Shown here piece after piece: positions 56,930 through 64,000 of a DNA stretch of 64,000 nt. The translations under genes were made by a program, and so were the position numbers. The stretch is from Mesorhizobium sp. J428. Lineage in GTDB: Bacteria > Pseudomonadota > Alphaproteobacteria > Rhizobiales > Rhizobiaceae. Each line of letters starts with the position of its first letter. The stretch's first letter is position 1. A model generated the notes under the pieces. The model searched no databases. It had not been told where the DNA came from and saw only the letters and a list, made by a program, of their open reading frames with translations. The DNA is taken from the NCBI RefSeq assembly GCF_024699925.1, contig NZ_JAJOMX010000001.1, positions 372,001 through 436,000 of the forward strand. Direction: 5' to 3'.

Positions 56930-57760
56930 GCTCAGGACCTATTAATTCCGATTGAATTGTGATTGACGGTCTCCGAGAAGGAGGCCGTGATGGGTGATCT
57001 GTTTCTGCTGAGCGAGCGCCAGATGGCGCGGATATCGCCATTCTTCCCGCTGTCGCACGGGGTTCCGCGGGTCGATGACCGGCGGGTGGTGAGCGGCATC
57101 GTTTACGTGATCCGCAACGGTCTCCAGTGGAAGGACGCACCGGCTGGCTACGGCCCGCCCAAGACGCTCTACAACCGCTTCATCCGCTGGAGCCGCCTCG
57201 GCGTCTTCGACCGCATCTTCGCCGGACTTGCCGGCGAGGGTCCGAAACCCGAGCGCATCATGATCGATGCGACGCATCTGAAGGCTCATCGCACGGCGGC
57301 GAGCCTGCTTAAAAAGGGGATGTTCCCCGTCGTATCGGGCGCACCAAGGGCGGACTGAACTCCAAGCTCCACACCGTCTGCGACGGTGACGGCCGGCCGA
57401 TCATCCTGCTCCTGTCGGAAGGCCAGATGAGCGACCACAAGGGTGCCCGCCTGGTGCTCGACGCCTTGCCGCCCGCCTCTCATCTCATCGCTGATCGCGG
57501 CTACGACAGCACCTGGTTCCGCGAGGAACTGGAAGCCAGAGGCATCGAGCCATGCATTCCATCCAGCCGTAGCCGCAAAGTCCCATACGCCTACGACACC
57601 GCCCTCTATCGCCACCGCCACAAGGTCGAGAACCTGTTCGCCAAACTCAAGGACTGGCGACGCGTCGCCACCCGCTACGACCGATGCGCCCACACCTTCT
57701 TCTCGGCCATCTGCATCGCAGCCACCGTCATCTTCTGGCTCTGATCAATGAGTCCTGACC
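56930..57760 (+). mobile_element. IS5-family element (IS427-like)
   Basis: An 831-bp element with imperfect terminal repeats (GCTCAGGACCTATTAAT and GGTCAGGACTCATTGAT) and a CTAG on both sides (56926-56929 and 57761-57764), which fits a 4-bp target duplication. It carries one transposase in two overlapping frames. Confidence 0.88.
56990..57744 (+). CDS. IS5-family transposase (two-frame)
   Basis: DDE transposase in two frames joined by a probable -1 programmed frameshift at AAAAAGGGG (about 57312-57320). Frame 1 (56990-57358) holds the N-terminal domain and the first Asp in IMIDATH; frame 2 (to 57744) holds LIADRGYDS and YRHRHKVENLFAKLKDWRR, the second Asp and the Glu region with the IS5 Y-R-E signature. 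Function: transposition of this IS. Confidence 0.85.
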
Positions 57761-57893
57761 CTAGGCCCTTGCCCTCCCCGTCCATTGGTGGTTCCATACC
57801 CGCATGGCCCCAACCGGCCGCACGGCCGGACAGGCCATGCGACGGCCGGACGGCCGGCCGCCGCTCATGTGCAACGCATGAGAGGAGGAAAGC

Positions 57894-59939
57894 ATGGGCA
57901 AGCGCGCCGGAGAGAGGCGCAAGGGACCGAAATGCATCGCCATCATCGGTCCCTTCGCAAGCGGTAAGACCACCCTTTTTGAGGCCATCCTCGCCCGCAC
58001 GGGCGCCATTCCCAAGCAGGGCAGCATAGCTGCCGGGACCACCGTCGGCGACAACACGCCGGAAGCCCGCGCCCACCAGATGAGCACCGAGACGACCTTC
58101 GCCACGGTCAATTTCATGGGCGAGACGATCACCTTTGCCGATTGTCCCGGCTCGATCGAGTTCTCCTACGAGGCGGTTCCGATTCTCGCGGCCTGCGACG
58201 CGGCGATCGTCGTCGCCGAGGCCGACGACAAGAAGATCCCCGCACTGCAGCTCATCCTGCGCCAGCTCGACGATCTCGGTCTGCCGCGCATGCTCTTCCT
58301 CAACAAGGTCGACAAGATCAGCGCCGGGGTGCGCGACGTGCTCAAGCTTCTCCAGCCGGCGAGCTCGCGGCCGCTGCTCTTGCGCCAGATCCCGCTGCGC
58401 AAGGACGGCATCGTCGTCGGCTCGATCGATCTGGCGCTGGAACGCGCCTATGTCTGGCGCGAACATGCCGAGAGCGAGGTCACCGCGATCCCCGACGACG
58501 AGAAGGCGCGCGAGGTGGAAGCCCGCTTCGCCATGCTGGAGCGGCTGGCAGACCACGACGACACGCTGATGGAGCAGTTGCTCGAGGAGATCGAGCCGCC
58601 GCGCGACGAGGTGTTCGACGACCTGTCGGCCGATCTGCGCGAAGGGGCGGTGACGCCGGTGCTGATCGGCTCGGCCGAGCATGGCAACGGCATCCTTCGG
58701 CTCCTGAAGGCCATCCGCCACGATGCGCCGGACGCCTCCGACACGCGCAAGCGGCTCGGCGTGTCCGGCTCCAGCCACGTGCGGATCATGAAGACGTTTC
58801 ATACGCCGCACGGCGGCAAGCTGTCCGTCGCGCGCATCTTGAGCGGGACCGTTGCCGACGGCGCCGAACTCGCCGCAGACGGCGGCCGTATCGGCAAGGT
58901 CTCGGGCATCTACCGCCTGACCGGTCGCGACCAGGCCAAGCTCAGCGTCGCGGCGGTGGGCGATACCGTGGCATTCGGCAAGCTCGACGACGTGCGCACC
59001 GGCGACGCGCTGGCAATCGGCAAGGTCCCGCCGCCAAAGGCGGACCTGCCCGCGCCGCCGGACCCGGTCTACGCGCTGGCGCTCAGGCCGCGCGAGAGGA
59101 AGGACGACGTCAAGCTGTCGGCCACCTTGCAGCGCATGGCGGAGGAAGACCCGTCGCTCTTCGTGTCGCAGAACCAGGACACCGGCGAGACGGTGCTTGC
59201 CGGCCAGGGCGAAATGCATCTGCGCGTCGCCACCGAGAAGCTGGAGGGCCGCCACCAGATCCCGCTCCAGTCGCGCGCGCCGCAGGTGCCCTACCGCGAG
59301 ACGATCCGCAAGGCCACGCAGCAGCGCGGTCGGCACAAGAAGCAGTCGGGCGGCCACGGCCAGTTCGGCGACGTGCAGATCGAGATCAAGCCGCTGCCGC
59401 GCGGTGCCGGCTTCGAGTTCACCGACACGATCACCGGCGGTGTGGTGCCGAAGACCTACATCCCCTCGGTCGAGGCCGGCGTGCGCGATTTCCTCAGGAC
59501 CGGGCCGTTCGGCTTCCCGGTCGTCGACATCGCCGTCAACCTGTCGGACGGTTCGTACCATTCGGTCGATTCCTCCGACATGGCGTTCCAGATGGCGGCG
59601 AAGCTGGCGATGAAGGAAGGCATCGCCGCCTGCTCGCCCGTGCTGCTGGAGCCGGTGATGAAGGTGGAGATCGCCACGCCCTCCGACGCCACCGCGCGCA
59701 TCACCGCGCTGATCCCGCAGCGGCGCGGCCAGATCCTCGGCTATGACGCACGCGAGGGCTGGCCGGGCTGGGACGTGGTCGAGGCGACCATGCCGCAGGC
59801 CGAGATCGGAAACCTGATCGTCGAGCTGCGCTCCGCCTCGTCGGGCGTCGCCTCGTTCCGCGCGATCTTCGATCACATGGCGGAGCTGACCGGACGCCTC
59901 GCCGACGAGGTCACGAGCGCGCAGGGCAAGGCGGCGTGA
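57894..59939 (+). CDS. elongation factor G-like GTPase paralogue
   Basis: A 681 aa EF-G homologue: G1 GPFASGKT at residues 19-26, G4 NKVD at 137-140, and all five EF-G domains including GGHGQFGDVQIEI. G3 is altered: DCPGS replaces the DxPGH pattern, so Ser87 stands where the catalytic histidine lies in canonical EF-G. This suggests a specialised paralogue (FusA2-like) rather than the housekeeping factor. Strong AGAGGAGG before the ATG. Rich in GGCCGG palindromes just upstream. Confidence 0.9.
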   Translation: MGKRAGERRKGPKCIAIIGPFASGKTTLFEAILARTGAIPKQGSIAAGTTVGDNTPEARAHQMSTETTFATVNFMGETITFADCPGSIEFSYEAVPILAACDAAIVVAEADDKKIPALQLILRQLDDLGLPRMLFLNKVDKISAGVRDVLKLLQPASSRPLLLRQIPLRKDGIVVGSIDLALERAYVWREHAESEVTAIPDDEKAREVEARFAMLERLADHDDTLMEQLLEEIEPPRDEVFDDLSADLREGAVTPVLIGSAEHGNGILRLLKAIRHDAPDASDTRKRLGVSGSSHVRIMKTFHTPHGGKLSVARILSGTVADGAELAADGGRIGKVSGIYRLTGRDQAKLSVAAVGDTVAFGKLDDVRTGDALAIGKVPPPKADLPAPPDPVYALALRPRERKDDVKLSATLQRMAEEDPSLFVSQNQDTGETVLAGQGEMHLRVATEKLEGRHQIPLQSRAPQVPYRETIRKATQQRGRHKKQSGGHGQFGDVQIEIKPLPRGAGFEFTDTITGGVVPKTYIPSVEAGVRDFLRTGPFGFPVVDIAVNLSDGSYHSVDSSDMAFQMAAKLAMKEGIAACSPVLLEPVMKVEIATPSDATARITALIPQRRGQILGYDAREGWPGWDVVEATMPQAEIGNLIVELRSASSGVASFRAIFDHMAELTGRLADEVTSAQGKAA

Positions 59940-59967
59940 CGCCGCAAACGGCCTGTTGGGAGCTGGA

Positions 59968-59998
59968 AAGAAAAAAGGCCGGATCAGAAGATCCGGCC
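59968..59998 (-). terminator. sRNA terminator
   Basis: GGCCGGATC-ttct-GATCCGGCC followed by TTTTTT on the minus strand. It is the 3' end of the AbcR-like RNA. Confidence 0.88.
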
Positions 59999-60084
59999 GA
60001 GTCAATTGGAGTTGCCGTTTCCGGCGAGCCTCCAGAGGGGAACACTCATGAGCGCTAATGGGAGGAGAACGCGCTCAGGAGATG
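59968..60084 (-). ncRNA. AbcR-like small RNA
   Basis: Leftward transcript ending in a perfect 9-bp terminator (GGCCGGATC-ttct-GATCCGGCC then TTTTTT). Upstream are TTGTTA, a 17-base spacer and CATATC, giving a start near 60084 and a length near 115 bases. The RNA contains CU-rich anti-ribosome-site motifs (ATCTCCT, TTCTCCTCCC, TTCCCCTC). In Sinorhizobium AbcR sRNAs lie beside lsrB and in Brucella a LysR relative drives abcR2; lsrB-like and trxB genes are adjacent here. Confidence 0.75.
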
Positions 60085-60138
60085 ATCGTGATATGTGCGC
60101 GTCGTGCCAAAATAACAAGCAATCGCAGCGCAGACCTG

Positions 60139-60156
60139 CCATGCAAATACGCATGG
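60139..60156. promoter_or_regulatory. LysR-type site before the sRNA
   Basis: Perfect palindrome CCATGC-aaatac-GCATGG, about 55-72 bases upstream of the predicted sRNA start, the distance typical of LysR-type activators. It lies between the sRNA and the lsrB-like gene. Confidence 0.6.
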
Positions 60157-60217
60157 ATAACCGATTTTGCTCGCTTTTTCGGCGTTCTGGACCAAGCCCT
60201 TGCGTAAGCTTGCCTAA

Positions 60218-61114
60218 TCAATAGGCCCAGCTGCGCGCCTTTGCGACCAGGAAATCGCGGAAGACCTGGAGCTTCACCTGGTTCTTCATCGCGTCGGGAT
60301 AGCAGAAATAGGTGTCGAAGGACGGCACTTCCGTGTCGGTCAGCACCTGCACCAGGCCCGAATCCTTGTCGATCACGTAGTCGGGCAGCATGGCGATGCC
60401 GGCGCCCCGCTGCACCGCGCGCTTGATGGAGAGAATGTCGTTGATCTGGAGCAGATTGACGCGCTTCGAGCCGTCCGGCCGGCCCGCCGTCTCCAGCCAG
60501 TTCACGTCGCTGATATGGACGGGGATGGACTCGCCGAAGGAGACGACACGATGGTTGTCGAGGTCGGCAAGCGAACTCGGCTTGCCGTGCTTCTCGATAT
60601 AGGCGGGCGCGGCGTAGATGTGGAAATGCACGGTGAAGACGCGGCGCTGGATCAGGTCCGGCTGCTGCGGCTGCCGCATGCGGATGGCACAGTCGGCCTG
60701 CCGCATCGTGAGGTCGAGCTCTTCGTTCGACAGGATGAGCTGCAGCTGTATCTCGGGATAGAGCTCGAGGAACTCCGGCACGCGCTCCGTCAGCCAGCCG
60801 GCGCCGAGGCCGACCGTGGCAGTGACCCTGAGCGGGCCGGACGGACGGTCCTTGGCCTCGGTGAGGCGCGACCTGACATTCTCCAGCTTCATCAGCACGT
60901 CGTGCGCCGTGCGGTAGAGCATCTCGCCCTGCTCGGTCATCACGAGGCCGCGCGCGTGGCGATGGAACAGCGGCACGCCGACGTCATGCTCCAGCGCGCT
61001 GACCTGGCGTGAGATCGCGGACTGCGACAGCCTCAGCTTCTCCGCGGCGTGCGTGAACGATCCGGCCTCGGCGGCGGCGTGAAAGACACGCAGCTTGTCC
61101 CAGTCGAGCGGCAT
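60218..61114 (-). CDS. LysR regulator, LsrB/VtlR type
   Basis: A 298 aa LysR-type regulator with the MPLDWDKLRVFHAAAEAGSFTHAAEKL N-terminal helix-turn-helix. Its partnership with trxB upstream and an AbcR-like sRNA downstream fits LsrB/VtlR of Rhizobiales, which links oxidative and nutrient-uptake control. The start at 61114 has GGGGGAATGAC upstream and lies 33 bases after trxB. Confidence 0.85.
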   Translation of the reverse strand: MPLDWDKLRVFHAAAEAGSFTHAAEKLRLSQSAISRQVSALEHDVGVPLFHRHARGLVMTEQGEMLYRTAHDVLMKLENVRSRLTEAKDRPSGPLRVTATVGLGAGWLTERVPEFLELYPEIQLQLILSNEELDLTMRQADCAIRMRQPQQPDLIQRRVFTVHFHIYAAPAYIEKHGKPSSLADLDNHRVVSFGESIPVHISDVNWLETAGRPDGSKRVNLLQINDILSIKRAVQRGAGIAMLPDYVIDKDSGLVQVLTDTEVPSFDTYFCYPDAMKNQVKLQVFRDFLVAKARSWAY

Positions 61115-61147
61115 GTCATTCCCCCGTGCACGAGCGGACACCAGTTC

Positions 61148-62122
61148 TTACTCGGCCGCGTCGCGGACCGATTCCATTTCCGCGAGATATTTCTCCGCCT
61201 CGAGCGCGGCCATGCAGCCCATGCCGGCCGCGGTGACCGCCTGGCGGTAGATGTCGTCGGTGACATCGCCGGCGGCGAACACGCCGGGCACGTCGGTGCG
61301 GGTCGAATCGGGCGCGGTCCACAGATAGCCGTTCGGCTTCTGCTTCAGCTTGCCTTCGAAGAGGCTCACCGCCGGCGCATGACCGATGGCGACGAACACG
61401 CCGTCGACCGGCAACTCGCTCACCGTCCCGGTGCGGGTGTTCCGCAGGCGGATGCCGGTGACGGACGGCGGCAGCGGCTTCTTGCCCTCGACGCCGACGA
61501 TCTCGTCGACGACGTGGTCCCACATCACCTTGACGTTCTCCTTGCGGAACAGCCGCTCCTGCAGGATGCGCTCTGAGCGGAACTCGTTGCGGCGGTGGAT
61601 GACGGTGACGGACCTGGCGAGGTTGGAAAGATACAGCGCCTCCTCGACGGCCGAATTGCCGCCGCCGATCACCACCACGTCCTTGCCGCGGTAGAAGAAG
61701 CCGTCGCAGGTGGCGCAGGCCGACACGCCGAAGCCCTTGTAGGTCTCCTCGCTGTCGATCCCCAGCCATTTCGCCTGCGCGCCCGTGGCGACGACCAGCG
61801 CGTCGCAGGTGTATTCGTCGCCGGAATCGCCCTTGAGCACGAAAGGCCGGCGCGTGATGTCGACGTCGACGATGATGTCGTTGATCATGTCCGTGCCGAC
61901 ATGCTCCGCCTGCTTGCGCATCTCTTCCATCAGCCATGGGCCCTGGATCGGATCGGCGAAGCCCGGATAGTTCTCCACGTCGGTGGTGATCATCAGCTGG
62001 CCGCCCTGCTGCATGCCGGCGATCAGCATCGGCTTCAGCATCGCGCGCGCCGCATAGATCGCGGCCGTATAGCCGGCCGGTCCCGAGCCGATGATGGCGA
62101 CCGGTGCGTGGCGAGTGGACAT
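61148..62122 (-). CDS. trxB: thioredoxin reductase
   Basis: A 324 aa FAD/NADPH enzyme that reduces thioredoxin. GSGPAGYTAAIYAARA, redox-active ACATCDG (Cys136/Cys139) and the NADPH motif VIGGGNSAVEEALYL are all present. First gene of a trxB-LysR operon. The start at 62122 is chosen over an upstream extension that is not protein-like. Diverges from the Lrp-type regulator. Confidence 0.97.
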   Translation of the reverse strand: MSTRHAPVAIIGSGPAGYTAAIYAARAMLKPMLIAGMQQGGQLMITTDVENYPGFADPIQGPWLMEEMRKQAEHVGTDMINDIIVDVDITRRPFVLKGDSGDEYTCDALVVATGAQAKWLGIDSEETYKGFGVSACATCDGFFYRGKDVVVIGGGNSAVEEALYLSNLARSVTVIHRRNEFRSERILQERLFRKENVKVMWDHVVDEIVGVEGKKPLPPSVTGIRLRNTRTGTVSELPVDGVFVAIGHAPAVSLFEGKLKQKPNGYLWTAPDSTRTDVPGVFAAGDVTDDIYRQAVTAAGMGCMAALEAEKYLAEMESVRDAAE

Positions 62123-62345
62123 GACAAAACCCTCGATCGAGCCGTGCGGGCCGCACTGGCGCCGCGCCGCACGCGAAAACATGACGGCATGGCAGATGTA
62201 AGGAGTCTGCACCTGTCTGTGAAGTATGCGCGCCGGTTGCACACAGATCGCGATGGGTCAGCCGCGAATGGTCTTTCCGTCAGGCGCCAGTTCGCGTAAC
62301 TTTGTTGCGCACCAGAGCAAGATTCCATCCGCGAAGGAGAGCCCC

Positions 62346-62819
62346 ATGGCGCCGAAAGCCGACCTCGACGCCATCGACTGGAAGATCCTGAAGGAACTGC
62401 AGGACGACGGCCGCATGACCAATGTCGAGCTCTCTAAGCGGGTCGGCATCTCCGCGCCGCCCTGCCTCAGGCGCGTCAAGCGGTTGGAGGACAGCGGCAT
62501 CATCCGCGGCTATCGCGCGCTGATCAATGCGCCCGCGCTCGGCCAGCAGGTCGTCGCCTTCTGCCTGATCGGGCTGCACCACCAGTCCGACGCGGAACTC
62601 AAGCAGTTTTCCGAGCGCACGCGCGGCTGGCCGATCGTGCGCCAGGCGTGGATGGTCTCCGGCGAATCCGACTTCATGCTGCATTGCGTGGCGCCCGACC
62701 TCGCCACCTTCCAGAGCTTCGTCATCGAGGAGCTGACCTCGACGCCGAACGTCGATACCGTCCGCACCGCGCTGACCATCCGGCAGGTGAAGGACGAGGG
62801 GCTGGTGGACATTCCGTGA
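62346..62819 (+). CDS. Lrp/AsnC family transcriptional regulator
   Basis: A 157 aa feast/famine regulator: N-terminal helix-turn-helix NVELSKRVGISAPPCLRRVKRLE and a C-terminal RAM effector domain. The effector is unknown (leucine-responsive type not provable). GAAGGAGAG precedes the ATG. Divergent to trxB. Confidence 0.93.
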   Translation: MAPKADLDAIDWKILKELQDDGRMTNVELSKRVGISAPPCLRRVKRLEDSGIIRGYRALINAPALGQQVVAFCLIGLHHQSDAELKQFSERTRGWPIVRQAWMVSGESDFMLHCVAPDLATFQSFVIEELTSTPNVDTVRTALTIRQVKDEGLVDIP

Positions 62820-62917
62820 GGGCGGCGCTCTCTTCCGGCTCCAGGTTTGACCCCGGCCCGCTCCGCCGCTAGAGCCACCGGATCGGCTGTTTCGCCGGAC
62901 CACGGACCGGTCGCCAG

Positions 62918-63703
62918 ATGACTGACATTGCCCTCTCCGCCTACATCATCTGCAAAGACGAGCGCGATTTCCTCGGCGACTGCCTGGAAAGCCTGCGCGG
63001 CTTCCGCGAGATCGTCATCGTCGATTCGGGCTCTACGGACGGCACGCTGGATCTGATCCGCGAGCATCAGGCGCGCGGCGTCCCGATCACGCTCTTCGAG
63101 CGCGGCTGGCCCGGCTTCGCCGCTCAGAAGCAGTTCGCCCTGGAGCAGTGCACCCATTCCTGGTGCTTCAACCTCGACGCCGACGAGCGGCTGACGCCGG
63201 AGCTGCGCGACTGGCTGGCAAAATTCCGGCCGGGCGAGCAGGCCGGCATCGCCTTCAAGCGCGTCGACTACCTGCCCGGCCACGGCTATCCGTCGCCCTC
63301 CGTGCATGCGCAGTTCCATCCCCGGCTCGTGCGCAAGGAGCGAGCCCGCTACGACCTCGATCTCAGGGTGCATGAAGGGCTGATCTTCGACGGCCCGGTC
63401 GAGAAGGTGTCGGGGCCGCGGATGCTGCACTACCGCACGCTCTCGATCGCCGAGGCGATGCGCAAGGCGATCGACTATGCCGAGCTCAAGGCCCGCGACA
63501 TGCGCGACCGCGGCCGCAAGGCAAGCTTCGCCACCATGACGATCCGCCCGCTCGGCCGCTTCCTCAAATACTATCTGCTGCAGCGGTACATCCTGTGCGG
63601 CCTGCCCGGCCTGATCTACTCGGTCGAGGCCGCGATCTACGTCTTCCTCACCGAAGCCAAGCTCTACCGCAAGTCGCTGGGTCCCGACGCACCGCCGGAG
63701 TGA
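62918..63703 (+). CDS. glycosyltransferase family 2 (WaaE-like)
   Basis: A 261 aa GT-A glycosyltransferase. SAYIICKDERDFLGDCLESLRGF, IVIVDSGSTDGT (nucleotide binding) and LDADERLTPEL (DxD-like, residues 87-90) match LPS-core glucosyltransferases of the WaaE/KdtX type. Likely acts on envelope saccharides. Membrane segments not obvious beyond the tail region LKYYLLQRYILCGLPGLIYS. Confidence 0.87.
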   Translation: MTDIALSAYIICKDERDFLGDCLESLRGFREIVIVDSGSTDGTLDLIREHQARGVPITLFERGWPGFAAQKQFALEQCTHSWCFNLDADERLTPELRDWLAKFRPGEQAGIAFKRVDYLPGHGYPSPSVHAQFHPRLVRKERARYDLDLRVHEGLIFDGPVEKVSGPRMLHYRTLSIAEAMRKAIDYAELKARDMRDRGRKASFATMTIRPLGRFLKYYLLQRYILCGLPGLIYSVEAAIYVFLTEAKLYRKSLGPDAPPE

Positions 63704-63733
63704 GCGGCAACGGAAACTCACGGACGTTATGAA

Positions 63734-63881
63734 GTTACCCCCACCCCTAACCCCTCCCCACAAGGGGGAGGGAGACTGGGTCGTGTCCGCAACGACTGTA
63801 GCGCGAACTTGTTGCCGCCGCCTGCGATGCCGTGACCAGGTCCCCCTCCCCCTTGTGGGGAGGGGTTAGGGGTGGGGGTAG
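63734..63881. repeat. palindromic intergenic repeat R4
   Basis: Inverted repeat with ~38-base arms (GTTACCCCCACCCCTAACCC... and its complement) around a ~60-base centre, with inner CTCCCCacaaGGGGGAG stems. Lies between the glycosyltransferase and the leftward gene at the right edge. Confidence 0.8.
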
Positions 63882-63885
63882 CTCC

Positions 63886-64000
63886 CTATGAGATGGGCTT
63901 GCCCTTAGGAGATGCCTGCCCGGCAGCGTCCGCTATAGCGGCCATCAGGTCCTCGGACGATTTCCCGTCGAACAGGAAGACGTGCGGCAATCCCGCCCGC
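63886..64000 (-). CDS. C-terminal part of a leftward gene cut by the window edge
   Basis: Only the last 37 codons are visible, reading PHVFLFDGKSSEDLMAAIADAA and ending GKPIS before TAG. They are in frame with the codon usage of the window and are followed by R4. Family not identifiable from so short a piece. Confidence 0.5.
   Translation of the reverse strand, partial: RAGLPHVFLFDGKSSEDLMAAIADAAGQASPKGKPIS

Noticed and set aside
60048..60224. A short rightward frame with a good ribosome site (AGAGGGGA) antisense to the sRNA
   Set aside because: It has no recognisable protein features, and the same bases fit a leftward sRNA with promoter and terminator.

Overview
The window is GC-rich chromosomal DNA from an alphaproteobacterium, most likely a Rhizobiales member close to Mesorhizobium/Phyllobacteriaceae. 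The evidence is a fused anthranilate synthase TrpE(G) behind a Trp-Trp-Trp leader peptide, a ChoXWV choline importer, a BA14K protein, a trxB-LsrB-type LysR pair next to an AbcR-like small RNA, DUF1127/DUF1285/DUF2333/DUF4159 proteins, and palindromic intergenic repeats. No rRNA, tRNA or CRISPR array was seen.

Layout. 1-9.5 kb: a leftward cca / Nudix / DUF1285 operon diverges from a rightward MoxR ATPase - DUF58 - BatA/DUF4159 - vWA-like membrane protein operon with overlapping genes. 9.6-20.3 kb: a HigBA-like toxin-antitoxin module with a palindromic operator, GNAT, a glutathione-transferase-family gene, Nudix, metallophosphoesterase, an alpha/beta hydrolase translationally overlapping leuA (which carries an apparent 1-base frameshift), a leucine leader peptide upstream of leuA, membrane proteins and a CDF transporter. 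20.3-36.8 kb: an AT-rich orphan membrane protein, trpE(G) with trpL and its terminator, PAP2, a DGPF/YCII protein with an ECF42-type sigma factor, several regulators, cytochrome b561, fhs, and EEP and phospholipase D proteins. 36.9-44.7 kb: three tandem copies of a tiny secreted protein, a beta-helix protein, the choline ABC operon, thymidine kinase and a frameshifted BA14K gene.

44.8-53.6 kb holds the most interesting block: a rightward run of poorly described genes (coiled-coil protein, DUF559 nuclease-like protein, two large uncharacterised soluble proteins, an AAA+ ATPase, DUF2333 membrane protein, two small AT-rich membrane proteins) interrupted by a VapBC module and a palindromic repeat, and closed by a 147-bp MITE-like hairpin. 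I treat it as a candidate uncharacterised ATPase-centred envelope system; its function is not known from the sequence.

53.8-64 kb: clpS, a TacAT-like GNAT toxin module, a secreted alpha/beta hydrolase, an IS5-family element with a CTAG target duplication, an EF-G paralogue with an altered G3 motif, an AbcR-like sRNA with a LysR-type palindrome upstream, lsrB-like and trxB genes, an Lrp-type regulator, a glycosyltransferase, and the tail of a further leftward gene.

How it works together: leucine and tryptophan synthesis are each preceded by a leader peptide rich in the end-product amino acid, and both leaders sit at the same distance from the same type of predicted promoter. The LysR regulator, thioredoxin reductase and AbcR sRNA form a redox/nutrient-uptake regulatory island. 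Three toxin-antitoxin modules, one IS, one MITE-like element and four palindromic repeats mark the mobile or accessory layer on an otherwise conserved chromosomal backbone.
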